Shown: positions 54,296-63,738, counted from the stretch's first letter. The stretch: DNA of 64,000 nt from Janthinobacterium rivuli (GCF_029690045.1 NZ_CP121464.1:5332001-5396000), one strand, 5' to 3'. Numbers and translations: made by a program. The notes: a model not told the origin generated them from the sequence alone.

Positions 54296-56062
54296 ATGCC
54301 CGCATCCCCTCCTCCCTCTCTCACCGCTCCCGATACGCAGCTGCAACTGCCGCAGCTGCTGGCCTGGCTGCAGGAAGACGGCTTGCTCGATGCGGCACAA
54401 GCGGCCGCCATCGACGCCCAGGCCGCCCTGCTGCCGGCACCCGCCCTGCATCCGCTGTGCAGCATCGCCCACGGCGCACTGACGCTCGACACCCTGTGCG
54501 CCTGGCTGGCGCAACGCTCCAGCCTGCCGTATGTGCGCATCGATCCCCTGCACATCGATTTCAGCCAGGTGGCCGACGTCATGACGGCCGGCTATGCGGC
54601 CCGCTTCAACATCCTGCCCGTGGAAAGCACGCTTGATCGCATCGTCATCGCCACGGCCCAGCCGTACGCGCTCGCCTGGCAGGCGCAGCTGGGCAACCTG
54701 GCGCCGCGCAAACTGAGCCTGGTCATCGCCAACCCGCTGCACATCGCCGACGCCATCGCGCAATTTTTCAGCCTGGCCAGTTCCGTCAAGGTGGCAAGGC
54801 AGGCGTCCACGCAAGACCTGGCGCTGCGCCAGAATGTCGAACAACTGGTGGAGCTGGGGCGCAACAAGACCAGCCTGGACGCCAACGACCAGCACGTCGT
54901 GCGCATCGTCGACTGGCTGTGGCAATACGCGTTTGCCCAGCGCGCCTCCGACATCCATCTGGAACCGAAGCGCGACGCGGGCCTCGTGCGCCTGCGCATC
55001 GACGGCCGCCTGCATCAGGCCTACCAGCTGCCGCCCGTGGTGCTGCTGGCCATGACGGCGCGCATCAAGTTGCTCGGACGTATGGACGTGGTGGAGAAGC
55101 GCCGCCCGCAGGATGGCCGCATCAAAACGCGCAATGCGCAGGGCCAGGAAATCGAGCTGCGCCTGTCGACCTTGCCCACGGCTTTCGGCGAAAAACTCGT
55201 CATGCGCATCTTCGACCCGGAAGTGGCCGTCAAGAGCCTGTTTGACCTGGGCTTTCCGCCCGCGGACGCCGAACGCTGGCGCCAGCTGACGGCGCGCACG
55301 CACGGCATCGTGCTCGTGACGGGTCCCACCGGCTCGGGCAAGACCAGCACCCTGTACAGCACCCTGAAGGCGCTGGCCAGCAGCGAAGTCAATGTGTGCA
55401 CGGTGGAAGACCCCATCGAAATGGTCGAACCGGCCTTCAACCAGATGCAGGTGCAATCCCAGGCCGGCATCGAACTGTCGTTTGCCGATGGCGTGCGGGC
55501 GCTGATGCGGCAAGATCCCGACATCATCATGGTGGGCGAGATCCGCGACCTGGCCACGGCCGAGATGGCCATCCAGGCGGCGCTGACGGGCCATTTGGTG
55601 CTGTCGACCCTGCACACCAACGACGCGCCCTCGGCCGTCACGCGCCTGCTGGAACTGGGCGTGCCCGCCTATCTGCTGGAAGCGTGCCTGGCCGGCGTGC
55701 TGGCGCAGCGCTTGCTGCGCTGCCTGTGCGCGGCCTGCAAACAGCTGGACGACGCCCCCGGCGTCGCTGCCTGGCAACGCCTGACGGGCGGCCAGCTGGA
55801 GCGGCCGGCCGCAGCGTACCGCCCCGTCGGCTGCGCCCTGTGCCGGCACAGCGGCTACCTGGGACGCGCCGGCATTTATGAACTGCTGAGCGTGACGGAA
55901 GCGTTCGGCCAGCTGGTCAAGGCCGGCGCCGACCTGCACGCGCTGCGCCGCCAGAGCATCCTCGACGGCATGACGCCGCTGCGCATCGCCGGCGCCCGTA
56001 AAATCATCGATGGCACGAGCAGCATCGACGAAGTGCTGAAGCTCACGGCAGCCCTGCCCTAG
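54296..56062 (+). CDS. GspE/PilB-family secretion ATPase
   Basis: The 588-residue protein powers type II secretion or type IV pilus assembly. An N1 domain (about 10-150) precedes the ATPase core. Walker A is GPTGSGKT (342-349), the Walker B region is DIIMVGEIRD (about 408-417) and His-box-like HLVLSTLHTNDA follows. A tetracysteine zinc site has CLCAACK (about 475) and CALCR (about 512). No other secretion gene lies nearby, so its partner system is elsewhere. Confidence 0.92.
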   Translation: MPASPPPSLTAPDTQLQLPQLLAWLQEDGLLDAAQAAAIDAQAALLPAPALHPLCSIAHGALTLDTLCAWLAQRSSLPYVRIDPLHIDFSQVADVMTAGYAARFNILPVESTLDRIVIATAQPYALAWQAQLGNLAPRKLSLVIANPLHIADAIAQFFSLASSVKVARQASTQDLALRQNVEQLVELGRNKTSLDANDQHVVRIVDWLWQYAFAQRASDIHLEPKRDAGLVRLRIDGRLHQAYQLPPVVLLAMTARIKLLGRMDVVEKRRPQDGRIKTRNAQGQEIELRLSTLPTAFGEKLVMRIFDPEVAVKSLFDLGFPPADAERWRQLTARTHGIVLVTGPTGSGKTSTLYSTLKALASSEVNVCTVEDPIEMVEPAFNQMQVQSQAGIELSFADGVRALMRQDPDIIMVGEIRDLATAEMAIQAALTGHLVLSTLHTNDAPSAVTRLLELGVPAYLLEACLAGVLAQRLLRCLCAACKQLDDAPGVAAWQRLTGGQLERPAAAYRPVGCALCRHSGYLGRAGIYELLSVTEAFGQLVKAGADLHALRRQSILDGMTPLRIAGARKIIDGTSSIDEVLKLTAALP

Positions 56063-56090
56063 CTGGCCAGTACTTTCTCGCAGGAATGCT

Positions 56091-56118
56091 TTGCATTCTT
56101 TTTCAACTGATATATAAT
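56091..56118 (+). promoter_or_regulatory. tRNA-Lys promoter
   Basis: TTGCAT (56091-56096) and TATAAT (56113-56118) are 16 bases apart, 12 bases before the tRNA gene. A short leader is therefore transcribed, unlike the tRNA-fMet genes. Confidence 0.8.
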
Positions 56119-56130
56119 GCGGCCTCTTTC

Positions 56131-56206
56131 GGGTCGTTAGCTCAGCTGGTAGAGCAGCGGACTTTTAATCCGTTGGTCGCAGGTTCGAATCCCGCACGGC
56201 CTACCA
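56131..56206 (+). tRNA. tRNA-Lys (TTT)
   Basis: The 76-base sequence folds into a standard cloverleaf with anticodon loop CTTTTAA (UUU), T arm GTTCGAAT and encoded CCA. The acceptor stem includes G1-U72 and U4-G69 wobble pairs. A terminator follows. Confidence 0.97.
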
Positions 56207-56222
56207 CGAATGCGCAGTACTA

Positions 56223-56252
56223 AAAAGCCCATCCTCACGGATGGGCTTTTTT
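56223..56252 (+). terminator. tRNA-Lys terminator
   Basis: AAGCCCATCC pairs with GGATGGGCTT around a four-base loop, followed by five or six Ts. Confidence 0.92.
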
Positions 56253-56310
56253 CGTTTCCGGCCCTCACGGTTATACTGGCTCTTCGTCTTGCCAGCCCTG
56301 AAAGAAACGC

Positions 56311-56715
56311 ATGAAACTTGCCGCCATCCTGTTGCTTGCCACCGCCTGCCTGTCCGCCCATGCTCAAACGCAAACGCCGATCGTGCTCGACGGCCAGTAC
56401 AGCGCGCGCACGGACGAGATGAGCCTGGACATCATCGGCAACCGCGTCTGCTTCGCGCCCGACAAGGCGCAGTGGGGCCGTTTGCCGCGCCCTGCCGCCA
56501 CGCACGCTGCGTGGTTCTGTTTTTCCAACGATGGCGAGGCGCGCCGGTTGCTGCGCGTGCCCGCGCGCCAGGCCGACAATTGCGGCTGGCAGGCGCGTGC
56601 GCGCATCGTCATCGACAGCTATCAACCGTATGTGGAGCAAGGCGACGGCAACGACATGGCGCGCCTGGCGTCGGTGGTGAAAGTGGCGCAGCCGAACGCC
56701 ATCGCCTGCGAATAA
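56311..56715 (+). CDS. Hypothetical exported protein
   Basis: The 134-residue product has a clear signal peptide (MKLAAILLLATACLSAHAQ). The mature part is about 115 residues with four cysteines (VCFAP, WFCFS, NCGW, IACE), possibly paired. I do not recognise a family. It converges with the gene at 56719 with a three-base gap. A secreted or periplasmic role is inferred from the signal alone. Confidence 0.72.
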   Translation: MKLAAILLLATACLSAHAQTQTPIVLDGQYSARTDEMSLDIIGNRVCFAPDKAQWGRLPRPAATHAAWFCFSNDGEARRLLRVPARQADNCGWQARARIVIDSYQPYVEQGDGNDMARLASVVKVAQPNAIACE

Positions 56716-56718
56716 ACC

Positions 56719-57222
56719 CTAGTCGAGTTCGTATTCCTCTAAATAACGGGCAAACAAGTCGCCATCGGCCAGCGGGCACGCAAACCCCGCGCCCCAGTCG
56801 GCCAGCAGCAACTGCTCTTTCAAGGGCAACAGCAACAGCTCGGGCATGGCGTCGCTGCACCACAGGTCGCACACGATGCCCTTGTCGTCCAGGCCGGCAA
56901 ACAGGGTTTCCGTGTTCTCGCCGCCAAAGGCCAGCACGTTCTTGCATTCCACGCGGTAACTGCTGTAACCCGTGTAGACGGCGTCATACGGCGGCAAGGC
57001 GTCCGCCAGCGCCAGCCGCAGCTGGTCCGCCGTGAGGCCCAGCACGCCCATCTGCGACGGCGGCGCCTCGGGCACGTACATCTGCGTCCAGCCGGCGCCG
57101 CTGCGGTGCGCGTCGGCGAACACCTCTTGCTCACCCATCTGTGTCAGACAGTGCTGCAAGTTATCGAGCGGCAGCAGTTCGATCATGCAAAAATCGTCTT
57201 CGTGGTAGTACGCTTCCCGCAT
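56719..57222 (-). CDS. Hypothetical cytoplasmic protein
   Basis: The 167-residue acidic protein has no signal peptide or membrane segment. It begins MREAYYHEDDFCMIELLPLD and ends LFARYLEEYELD. I do not recognise the family; the general character (small, acidic, cytosolic) is like that of many immunity or regulatory proteins but this is not evidence of function. It follows the LprI-like gene by three bases and is therefore likely co-expressed with it. Confidence 0.7.
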   Translation of the reverse strand: MREAYYHEDDFCMIELLPLDNLQHCLTQMGEQEVFADAHRSGAGWTQMYVPEAPPSQMGVLGLTADQLRLALADALPPYDAVYTGYSSYRVECKNVLAFGGENTETLFAGLDDKGIVCDLWCSDAMPELLLLPLKEQLLLADWGAGFACPLADGDLFARYLEEYELD

Positions 57223-57225
57223 GTT

Positions 57226-58272
57226 TTAGTTCTCCAGCAAGTCTTGCAGTTGCACATTGCGCCGCGACGTCAGCATGGCCGCCCAGGTTTCGCTCGTCAC
57301 GGATGGATAGCGCACGGCGCCAAAGTTCATCCAGGCATCGCGATACGCCAGCCACAGGCGCTGGGTGGCGCGGACGCCATCCTTGCCCACGGCGCCCGCA
57401 TGGGTTTGCGCCGGCTTTTTCATGAGCTTGCCGTAGATGGCGTTGAGCTCCTTGTCGAGCGCCGCCGCCTGCTCCTTCGTCCTGCTGGCCGGCAGCTTGC
57501 CCGCTTCGTAGTCACGCAAATCGTGCGCCAGCAGATCAAGCTCGGCCGTGCGGGCGGCGATGCTCAGGGCGGCGCGCGCAGTGCCGCTCAAGTCCGTTTC
57601 ATTGGCCGCACGCGCATCGGCAAACTTACTGGCCGCCGCCTGCAGTTTTTGCAGCGACGCTTGCGCCACGGCAGGCATTGCTTCGCTGACTTTGGCTGTC
57701 GCCTGCCCGCGCACTCTTTGCTTCTGGCGCGCATCGATGGCGCTGCACACGCCCATCATGTAGCCGCTGGTGATGTCGTCGCACAAATCGATCATGCCGC
57801 GACCGCTGGCATTGATCTTCTGCAAGTGCTCGATACGGCCCCGCATCTCGGCCGGCGCCGCGTCGATGCTGCACGCATACTTGAGCGCCAGCAACGGGTC
57901 TTTTTGCACGCCCTGTCCATTCTGGTACAGCATCATCAGGACGGCGCTGTTCTGCGTAGCCATGGCGCAATGGCGCGCGGGACGCCAGTCGGCCGGCTTG
58001 GGCGCGGACATACTCTTGGTATCGTAGTACAGGTCGGTAGCCTGGCATTGCTGCAGGGACGCCACGGCCGATGGCGCCGGCAGGTCGGCGGGCGGCGGCG
58101 CCGCATCCTTGACCTTCAGGCAGCCCGCATACCAGGCCGTGCTTTCCGCGTGACCGACGCCCATGGCGCTCGTGTTCGGGTAGGGAGCGGGCGCGGCGGC
58201 AAAAACCGGGGCCACCAGCAGGCAGCTCGCGCCCAGCAATGCCGTTTTCAATAAGGGTAGACAAATTTTCAT
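57226..58272 (-). CDS. Exported protein with LprI/DUF1311-like C-terminus
   Basis: The 348-residue protein has a signal peptide ending at APVFA. The C-terminal 100 residues, LDKELNAIYGKLMKK and VRATQRLWLAYRDAWMNFG, resemble the LprI/DUF1311 domain, some members of which inhibit lysozyme. The larger N-terminal region with several cysteines (YAGCLKV, LQQCQA, RHCAMA, KYACSID, DLCDDI) is not recognised; part looks Sel1-like. A lysozyme-inhibitor role is only a family-based suggestion. Confidence 0.75.
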   Translation of the reverse strand: MKICLPLLKTALLGASCLLVAPVFAAAPAPYPNTSAMGVGHAESTAWYAGCLKVKDAAPPPADLPAPSAVASLQQCQATDLYYDTKSMSAPKPADWRPARHCAMATQNSAVLMMLYQNGQGVQKDPLLALKYACSIDAAPAEMRGRIEHLQKINASGRGMIDLCDDITSGYMMGVCSAIDARQKQRVRGQATAKVSEAMPAVAQASLQKLQAAASKFADARAANETDLSGTARAALSIAARTAELDLLAHDLRDYEAGKLPASRTKEQAAALDKELNAIYGKLMKKPAQTHAGAVGKDGVRATQRLWLAYRDAWMNFGAVRYPSVTSETWAAMLTSRRNVQLQDLLEN

Positions 58273-58447
58273 GGCCGGCCAAAGGTAGCGTCAGTAAAAG
58301 AACAAGTTTAACTGATCAGCCATGGCGCGCCCGCCCGATACGTGACCGTCCCACTTGGTAAGTAACGGTACCCAGCCTTGGCAATGCGGGAAAGCATGGG
58401 CAATAATGTTGCCCGCTGTACTTTTTTCACTACTCCGGACTACGCCC

Positions 58448-60607
58448 ATGACCTCACCCCGTCTTCGCCGTTCCCTCGGCTCGCTGCTGATCGCAGCGGC
58501 CTGCGCCTCGCTTGCCCATGCCGCCGATACCAACACCACCACCCCAGTTGCCGCCACGCAAATGCAAGCCAGACACGCCATCACGCATGAAGATGTGTGG
58601 CTGATGAAACGTGTGGGCGCGCCCGTCGCCAGCCCGGATGGAAAGTGGGCCGTGTTTTCCGTGGTCGACAGCGCCTACGATAGCAAGGAACAATGGTCGG
58701 ATCTGTGGATCAAGTCACTGCTTGACGACAGCCCCGCGCGCCGCCTGAGCTATTCCAAAAGCGGCGAAAGCGCCGTGGCCTGGTCGCCGGACAGCCGCCA
58801 GCTCGTCTTCGTTGCCAAGCGCGACGGCGATGAAGCGGGCCAGATTTATCGCCTCGACGTTGCCGCCGGCGGCGAAGCCCAACGGTTGACGAGCTTGACC
58901 ATGGGCGCGCGCATGCCGAAATGGAGCCCGGACGGCAAGCAATTGCTGTTCATCAGCGATATCTATCCAGGCAACAAAACGGAAGCCGACGTCAAGCAAA
59001 GCGCGAAAGAGCGCAAGGACCGCAAACACAGCGCCCGCTCGTATGAAACGACGGCGCCCCGCTATTTCGACAAATGGCTCACCGACAAGCAAGTGCGCCT
59101 GTTCGTCGTCGATGCGCAAGCGGACGCCAAGGGTGAGAACACAGCGCGCGACATCCTGTCGGGCACGCAACTGGCCACCCTGCCGGGCTTTGGCGGCGGC
59201 CAGGGCGACGAAGGACAATCGCTGGACGCCGTCTGGACGCCGGACGGCAAGGCTGTCGTCTTCAACGCGGCGACCAACCGCGATGCGGCCCAGCGCGAGG
59301 CCGTCGTTTCGCAACTGTATCTGCTGCCCGTGGCGGGCGGCGAAGCGCAGCGTTTGACGCAGGATAAACACAGCTATGGCAGCCTGAAATTCGCGGCCGA
59401 CGGCAAGACCCTGTTCGCCTTGAGCGACGCGCAAACGCCAGGCAAGGTGTATGACGTGAAACGCCTGGCCAGCTTTGCCTGGCCGATGAGCAACCCGGCG
59501 CCAACAATTTTGACAGCCAAGCTGGACCGTTCAATTTCCCGCTTCGTGCTGCCCGAAGGCGGCAAGCGCATCCTGTTCAGCTATGAACATGCGGGTCTGG
59601 AAAAGCTGTACTCGATTGATACCAAAGGCGGCGACCTGCGCGAGGAGCCATCCTTGCCGACGGGTACCATCAATTCGCTGAGCAGCGGCGGCAAGGCCCT
59701 GGTCGGCGTGTGGGAGTCCGCTATCAACCCGCCGGAAATCTATGCCTTCAACGGCAAGCAGCCAAAGCGCTTGACGGCCTTCAACACGGAGAAAGCCAGC
59801 AAGATCGACTGGCAGGCACCCGAGCACTTCTGGTTCACGACGGCCGATGGCCGCCAGATCCACAATATGCTTGTCAAGCCGGCCAATTTTGATCCGAACA
59901 AGAAATACCCGCTGTTTACCGTCATCCACGGCGGCGCGGCCAGCATGTGGCGCGACCAGTTCGTGCTGCGCTGGAACTATCACTTGCTGGCCAAGCCAGG
60001 CTATGTCGTGCTGCTGACCGACTACAAGGGCTCCACCGGCTATGGCGAGGAATTCTCGCGCTCGATTCAGTTCGACCCCTTGAAAGGTCCGGGCGACGAG
60101 GTCAACCAGGGCGTCGATGAAGCCATCAAGAAATACCCATTTATCGACAGCACGAAACTGGCTGCCGGCGGCGCCAGCTATGGCGGCCACCTGGCCAACT
60201 GGCTGCAAGCGACCACCACGCGCTACAAGGCCATCGTCTCGCACGCGGGCGAAATGGACTTGATCATGCAATGGGGCACCAGCGATGGCGGCTTCGGCCG
60301 TGAAACGAATGCAGGCGGCCCCGTCTGGTCGAACCTGCCCGTGTGGCGCGACCAAAGCCCCATCATGCAAGCGGGTAATCACGAAAAAGGCACGGGTTTC
60401 ACGACCCCGATCCTCATCACCGTGGGCGAGCTCGATTACCGCGTGCCGGCCAACAATGCGCTGATGAACTTTGCCGTGCAACAACGCCTGAACGTGCCGG
60501 CAAAACTGCTGGTCTTCCCGGACGAAAACCACTGGATCTTGAAGGGCGAGAACAGCCGTTTCTTCTATAGCGAAGTCGAAGGATGGCTGGCAAAGTATTT
60601 GAATTAA
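58448..60607 (+). CDS. Prolyl-oligopeptidase-type S9 peptidase, exported
   Basis: The 719-residue protein has a signal peptide ending LAHA (residues 1-25). A seven-bladed beta-propeller (about 50-430) is followed by an alpha/beta hydrolase domain. The nucleophile is in GGASYGGHLANW (near 576), the acid in GELDYRVPANN (near 659) and the histidine in DENHWILKG (near 692). It is a dipeptidyl-peptidase or acyl-aminoacyl-peptidase-like enzyme acting in the periplasm. I chose ATG 58448 over an upstream TTG. Confidence 0.93.
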   Translation: MTSPRLRRSLGSLLIAAACASLAHAADTNTTTPVAATQMQARHAITHEDVWLMKRVGAPVASPDGKWAVFSVVDSAYDSKEQWSDLWIKSLLDDSPARRLSYSKSGESAVAWSPDSRQLVFVAKRDGDEAGQIYRLDVAAGGEAQRLTSLTMGARMPKWSPDGKQLLFISDIYPGNKTEADVKQSAKERKDRKHSARSYETTAPRYFDKWLTDKQVRLFVVDAQADAKGENTARDILSGTQLATLPGFGGGQGDEGQSLDAVWTPDGKAVVFNAATNRDAAQREAVVSQLYLLPVAGGEAQRLTQDKHSYGSLKFAADGKTLFALSDAQTPGKVYDVKRLASFAWPMSNPAPTILTAKLDRSISRFVLPEGGKRILFSYEHAGLEKLYSIDTKGGDLREEPSLPTGTINSLSSGGKALVGVWESAINPPEIYAFNGKQPKRLTAFNTEKASKIDWQAPEHFWFTTADGRQIHNMLVKPANFDPNKKYPLFTVIHGGAASMWRDQFVLRWNYHLLAKPGYVVLLTDYKGSTGYGEEFSRSIQFDPLKGPGDEVNQGVDEAIKKYPFIDSTKLAAGGASYGGHLANWLQATTTRYKAIVSHAGEMDLIMQWGTSDGGFGRETNAGGPVWSNLPVWRDQSPIMQAGNHEKGTGFTTPILITVGELDYRVPANNALMNFAVQQRLNVPAKLLVFPDENHWILKGENSRFFYSEVEGWLAKYLN

Positions 60608-60626
60608 TCGCGCCGCACGCTACTTG

Positions 60627-60663
60627 AAAGCCAGGCTCCGCACACGCGGGCCTGGCTTTTTTC
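60627..60663 (+). terminator. Terminator of the S9 peptidase gene
   Basis: AAAGCCAGGC pairs with GCCTGGCTTT around a loop, followed by a run of Ts that reaches the stop of the convergent MFS gene. Confidence 0.9.
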
Positions 60664-61954
60664 ATGCAGGCTGAGCGGCTGCCACGGCCGCCTTCTGGCG
60701 CTGGATCGCCAGCACCAGCAACGCGGCGACGAGGCAGGCGGCGCCGGCCGCGAACAGGGCCGGGTTGTAGGTCAGCATCAGGGTGCGGATGCGGCCCGCG
60801 CCGTACGCGGCCACGGCGGCACCCAGCTGGTGGCCGGCGAATATCCAGCCGAAGACCATGCCCGCCCGCTCCCGCCCGAACGTGGCCCCCACCAGTTTCA
60901 CGGTGGGCGGCACGGTGGCGATCCAGTCCAGGCCGTAGAACATGGCGAACAGCGACAGGCCGTACAGGGTGAATTCCGAATACGGCAGCCAGAACAGAGA
61001 GAGACCCCGCAAACCGTAATACCAGAACAGCAGTTTGCGGTTGTCATAGCGGTCCGACAGCCAGCCGGACAGGATCGTGCCGAACAGGTCGAACGCGCCC
61101 ATCATGGCCAGCACGGAAGCGGCCGGCACGGCGGACAGGCCCGAGTCGCCGCACAGGGAAATGAAGTGCGTCTGGATCAAGCCATTGGTGCTGAGGCCGC
61201 AAATGAAGAAGGTGCCGAAGAGTATCCAGAAGGTGCGGTTCGCCGCCACGCTGCGCAAAATCAGGAACGGTGTGGCAAATGTCATCTTCGCGGCCGGCGC
61301 CACCATCAGGGGCGTAGCCGGGTCGGCGCCGTAGGGCCGCAAGGCCACGTCCTGGGGACGGTTGCGCATGCAAAGGAAAGCCAGCACGGCGACGATGGCG
61401 CAGGCGGCAAACACGGGCATGACGGCCGTTCGCCAGCCGTAGTGCTCGATCAGCCAGGCGCCCACGGGCAGGAACAGCAGCTGGCCCGTGGCCGAGCTGG
61501 CCGTCAGCACGCCTACGACCAGGCCCCGGTGCGTCTCGAACCAGCGGTTCGCCACCACGGCGCTCAAGACCAGCGCCGTCATGCCAGAGCCCAGCCCCAG
61601 CAGGATGCCCCACAGGGCCACCAGGTGCCAGAACTGCGTCATGCGCGTGGCCAGCAGCATGCCGGCGGCGATCAGGCCCAGCGCCACGCAGATGACATTG
61701 CGCAAGCCAAAGCGTTCCATCAGGATGGCGGCGAACGGCCCCATCAGGCCAAACAGCACGAAGCGCACGGCCAGGGCCGAGGAAATCTGCTCGGCATCCC
61801 AGCCGAATTCGCGGCTCAAGGGCTGCATCAGCGCACCCGGCAAACCCAGCGCGGCGGACGAGGTCAATGCCGTGAGGAAGGTGATGGCGACGATGACCCA
61901 GGCAAAGTGCACGCCGCGCCGCGCCAGCCATTGCGAAAAAGGATAGGAAAGCAT
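60662..61954 (-). CDS. MFS transporter, MCT/oxalate-antiporter-like
   Basis: The 430-residue protein has 12 hydrophobic segments and resembles the monocarboxylate or OxlT-like branch (opening FAWVIVAITFLTALTSSAALGLPGAL, then GLGSGMTALVLSAVVANRWFETHRGLVVGVLTASSATGQ). It probably moves an organic acid. The upstream palindrome at 62019-62032 may be an operator. The substrate is unknown. Confidence 0.88.
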   Translation of the reverse strand: MLSYPFSQWLARRGVHFAWVIVAITFLTALTSSAALGLPGALMQPLSREFGWDAEQISSALAVRFVLFGLMGPFAAILMERFGLRNVICVALGLIAAGMLLATRMTQFWHLVALWGILLGLGSGMTALVLSAVVANRWFETHRGLVVGVLTASSATGQLLFLPVGAWLIEHYGWRTAVMPVFAACAIVAVLAFLCMRNRPQDVALRPYGADPATPLMVAPAAKMTFATPFLILRSVAANRTFWILFGTFFICGLSTNGLIQTHFISLCGDSGLSAVPAASVLAMMGAFDLFGTILSGWLSDRYDNRKLLFWYYGLRGLSLFWLPYSEFTLYGLSLFAMFYGLDWIATVPPTVKLVGATFGRERAGMVFGWIFAGHQLGAAVAAYGAGRIRTLMLTYNPALFAAGAACLVAALLVLAIQRQKAAVAAAQPA

Positions 61955-62018
61955 GCAGTCCTCATGAGAAAAAGTAGATACCGGTCAGCATCAGCCGACA
62001 GGATTTTCCTCATGTTAT

Positions 62019-62032
62019 ATTATGATCATAAT
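62019..62032. promoter_or_regulatory. 14-bp palindrome ATTATGATCATAAT
   Basis: This perfect palindrome lies in the AT-rich gap upstream of the MFS gene (about 65 bases before its start). Its size and symmetry fit a GntR- or TetR-type operator. No regulator gene is adjacent. Confidence 0.5.
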
Positions 62033-62042
62033 TTATACAATC

Positions 62043-62080
62043 AAAAAAAACTGGAGCCGTATTGCTGCGTACGGCTCCAG
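62043..62080 (-). terminator. Terminator of the BON-domain gene
   Basis: CTGGAGCCGTA pairs with TACGGCTCCAG (11 bp); on the minus strand it is followed by eight Ts. Confidence 0.93.
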
Positions 62081-62110
62081 TCCTGGCTTGAGCGCCGGCG
62101 CAGAATGCGC

Positions 62111-62842
62111 TTATTTCACCTTCAAGCCATTCTTCACATCCGTCACGCCTTCCACGCCACGGGCCAGGTCGGCGGCTTTTTTCACTTGCGCCTGGGAAGG
62201 CACGAAGCCGCTGAGCATGACGACGCCGTTGACCGTTTCCACGTGTACGTCGAGCGCTTTCAAGTCATTGTCCTTGACGAGGTCAGCCTTGATTTTCGTC
62301 GTGATGACGGAGTCGGCCACGGCCGTCTTGGTGCTGCCGGCCGCGTTGCGCGTCACGCAGGCGGCCTTGGCGGTCGCATCCATGGCGTCGCAGTTTTCCT
62401 TCGTCGTGGCGGGCGGATTCTGCGCCACGTTGGTGCCATCCCTGGCGCCCGTGTTGGCGTCAGCCAGCGCGGCCGTTTTCGCCGCCTTGGCATCGTTCAT
62501 GCACGTGGTTTTGTCGGCGCCCGTGCGGTCGCCGCACTTGGCCTTGGCCAGGTCATACTCGGCATTGGCGACGTCCTTGCGGGCCTTGCCCAGTTCGCGC
62601 GGCGTGTTGCGGTATTGCGCCACGGCGTCCGAATCGGCCTTGGCGCGCGCCACCTTGGCTTCTTCCACGCAGACTTTTTTCGCGTTGCCGCTGTGGCTGT
62701 CGCAGGCGGCCTTGGCCTGCTTGTAGTCGGCCGATGCCTTGTCCGTCAAACTCTTGTACGAGGCATCCTGCGCATACGCGGGCGCGGCGGCAAGCAGGGC
62801 ACTGGCACTGGCGGCCAGCATGAGTGCGATCATTTTGTTCAT
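62111..62842 (-). CDS. Exported BON-domain protein
   Basis: The 243-residue protein has a signal peptide (MNKMIALMLAASASALLAAAPAYAQ end) and a repetitive Lys/Ala/Asp-rich helical region (about 25-150) with several cysteines. A BON domain is at the C-terminus (about 170-243), with VETVNGVVMLSGFVPSQAQ and GVEGVTDVKNGLKVK. BON domains bind membranes in OsmY-like periplasmic stress proteins. GAGAGGAACC precedes the chosen start. Induction by osmotic stress is likely but not shown. Confidence 0.9.
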   Translation of the reverse strand: MNKMIALMLAASASALLAAAPAYAQDASYKSLTDKASADYKQAKAACDSHSGNAKKVCVEEAKVARAKADSDAVAQYRNTPRELGKARKDVANAEYDLAKAKCGDRTGADKTTCMNDAKAAKTAALADANTGARDGTNVAQNPPATTKENCDAMDATAKAACVTRNAAGSTKTAVADSVITTKIKADLVKDNDLKALDVHVETVNGVVMLSGFVPSQAQVKKAADLARGVEGVTDVKNGLKVK

Positions 62843-62946
62843 GATGGTTCCTCTCTGGTTAGTTGATGCCCAGATTAGACCCCTGCCGCGCACAAAGCTC
62901 CGTGCGACAGCACACGCTGACAGTCCATTCACATAAAAATCAGCGT

Positions 62947-63642
62947 TTATTTGTCCCCGCTCAAGCCCTTCCGCCACAATACTTGCGCCTGTTCAAATAT
63001 TGAAGCGGACTCATCAAATACACCGGCGCCATCGGCCAGCGCCAGCCATGCTTGCGTGGCGTGCGAACTGCCTACACCGCCGCTTGCGACTTCACCAGCC
63101 GCACGCACGCCGCGCATCCAGGCGAGCACATCCTGGTACTGCCCGGGATGGCGTCCATGCATCCAGGCCAGGGCCACCAGATCCGCATAGCCCTCTTCAC
63201 GGCGCGTCTCGCGCAGCTCCTGCGCCAGCGGGGTCAATTTGCCTCGCTGCATGCTGCGCGGCTCGACAAAGCCGCGTGGCAAGGCATGCCAGTCGCCCTG
63301 CGCATAGCGCCGGCAGTGGCCGATCTCATGCGCCGTCATCGCTTCCATCATCAGGCCGTGGCGCGCGGCTGGCACGCCCTGCAAGATACTGTCCGCCTGC
63401 GCATTGCCGCGCAAGGACAGCACCAGCTTGCAGCGCCCTGCAGCGTAGCCCAGCGCCAGCGGCACGGCGCCGGGCGCATCCTGCGGCTGCACGATGATAT
63501 CGATGGGCAAGCCCTGCCTGCGTGCGTACTCGATGACGGGTTGGCCCGCCTGCAGCCAGCGGGTTTCCAGATCAGTGATTTGGGCGGCGGCCACGGCGGG
63601 CAAGGCAAGGGACACACACAACAGCGAAAACAGTTTCAACAT
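62947..63642 (-). CDS. Exported protein with HExxH motif
   Basis: The 231-residue protein has a signal peptide (MLKLFSLLCVSLALPAVAAA). A zincin-like motif TAHEIGHCRRY (about 100-110) is followed about 40 residues later by RREEGYADLVAL, whose glutamate or aspartate could supply a third ligand, as in gluzincins. It may be a small periplasmic metallopeptidase. I do not recognise the family. The start at 63642 gives a complete signal peptide. Confidence 0.75.
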   Translation of the reverse strand: MLKLFSLLCVSLALPAVAAAQITDLETRWLQAGQPVIEYARRQGLPIDIIVQPQDAPGAVPLALGYAAGRCKLVLSLRGNAQADSILQGVPAARHGLMMEAMTAHEIGHCRRYAQGDWHALPRGFVEPRSMQRGKLTPLAQELRETRREEGYADLVALAWMHGRHPGQYQDVLAWMRGVRAAGEVASGGVGSSHATQAWLALADGAGVFDESASIFEQAQVLWRKGLSGDK

Positions 63643-63738
63643 GGGATCGACGGGAAGAAAGGAAGATTTACCACTGCAGAGTAAGCGGTGAAAATATTTC
63701 CACAAGGAAAAACTGGCAACTTTTCATAAATAAAGACG

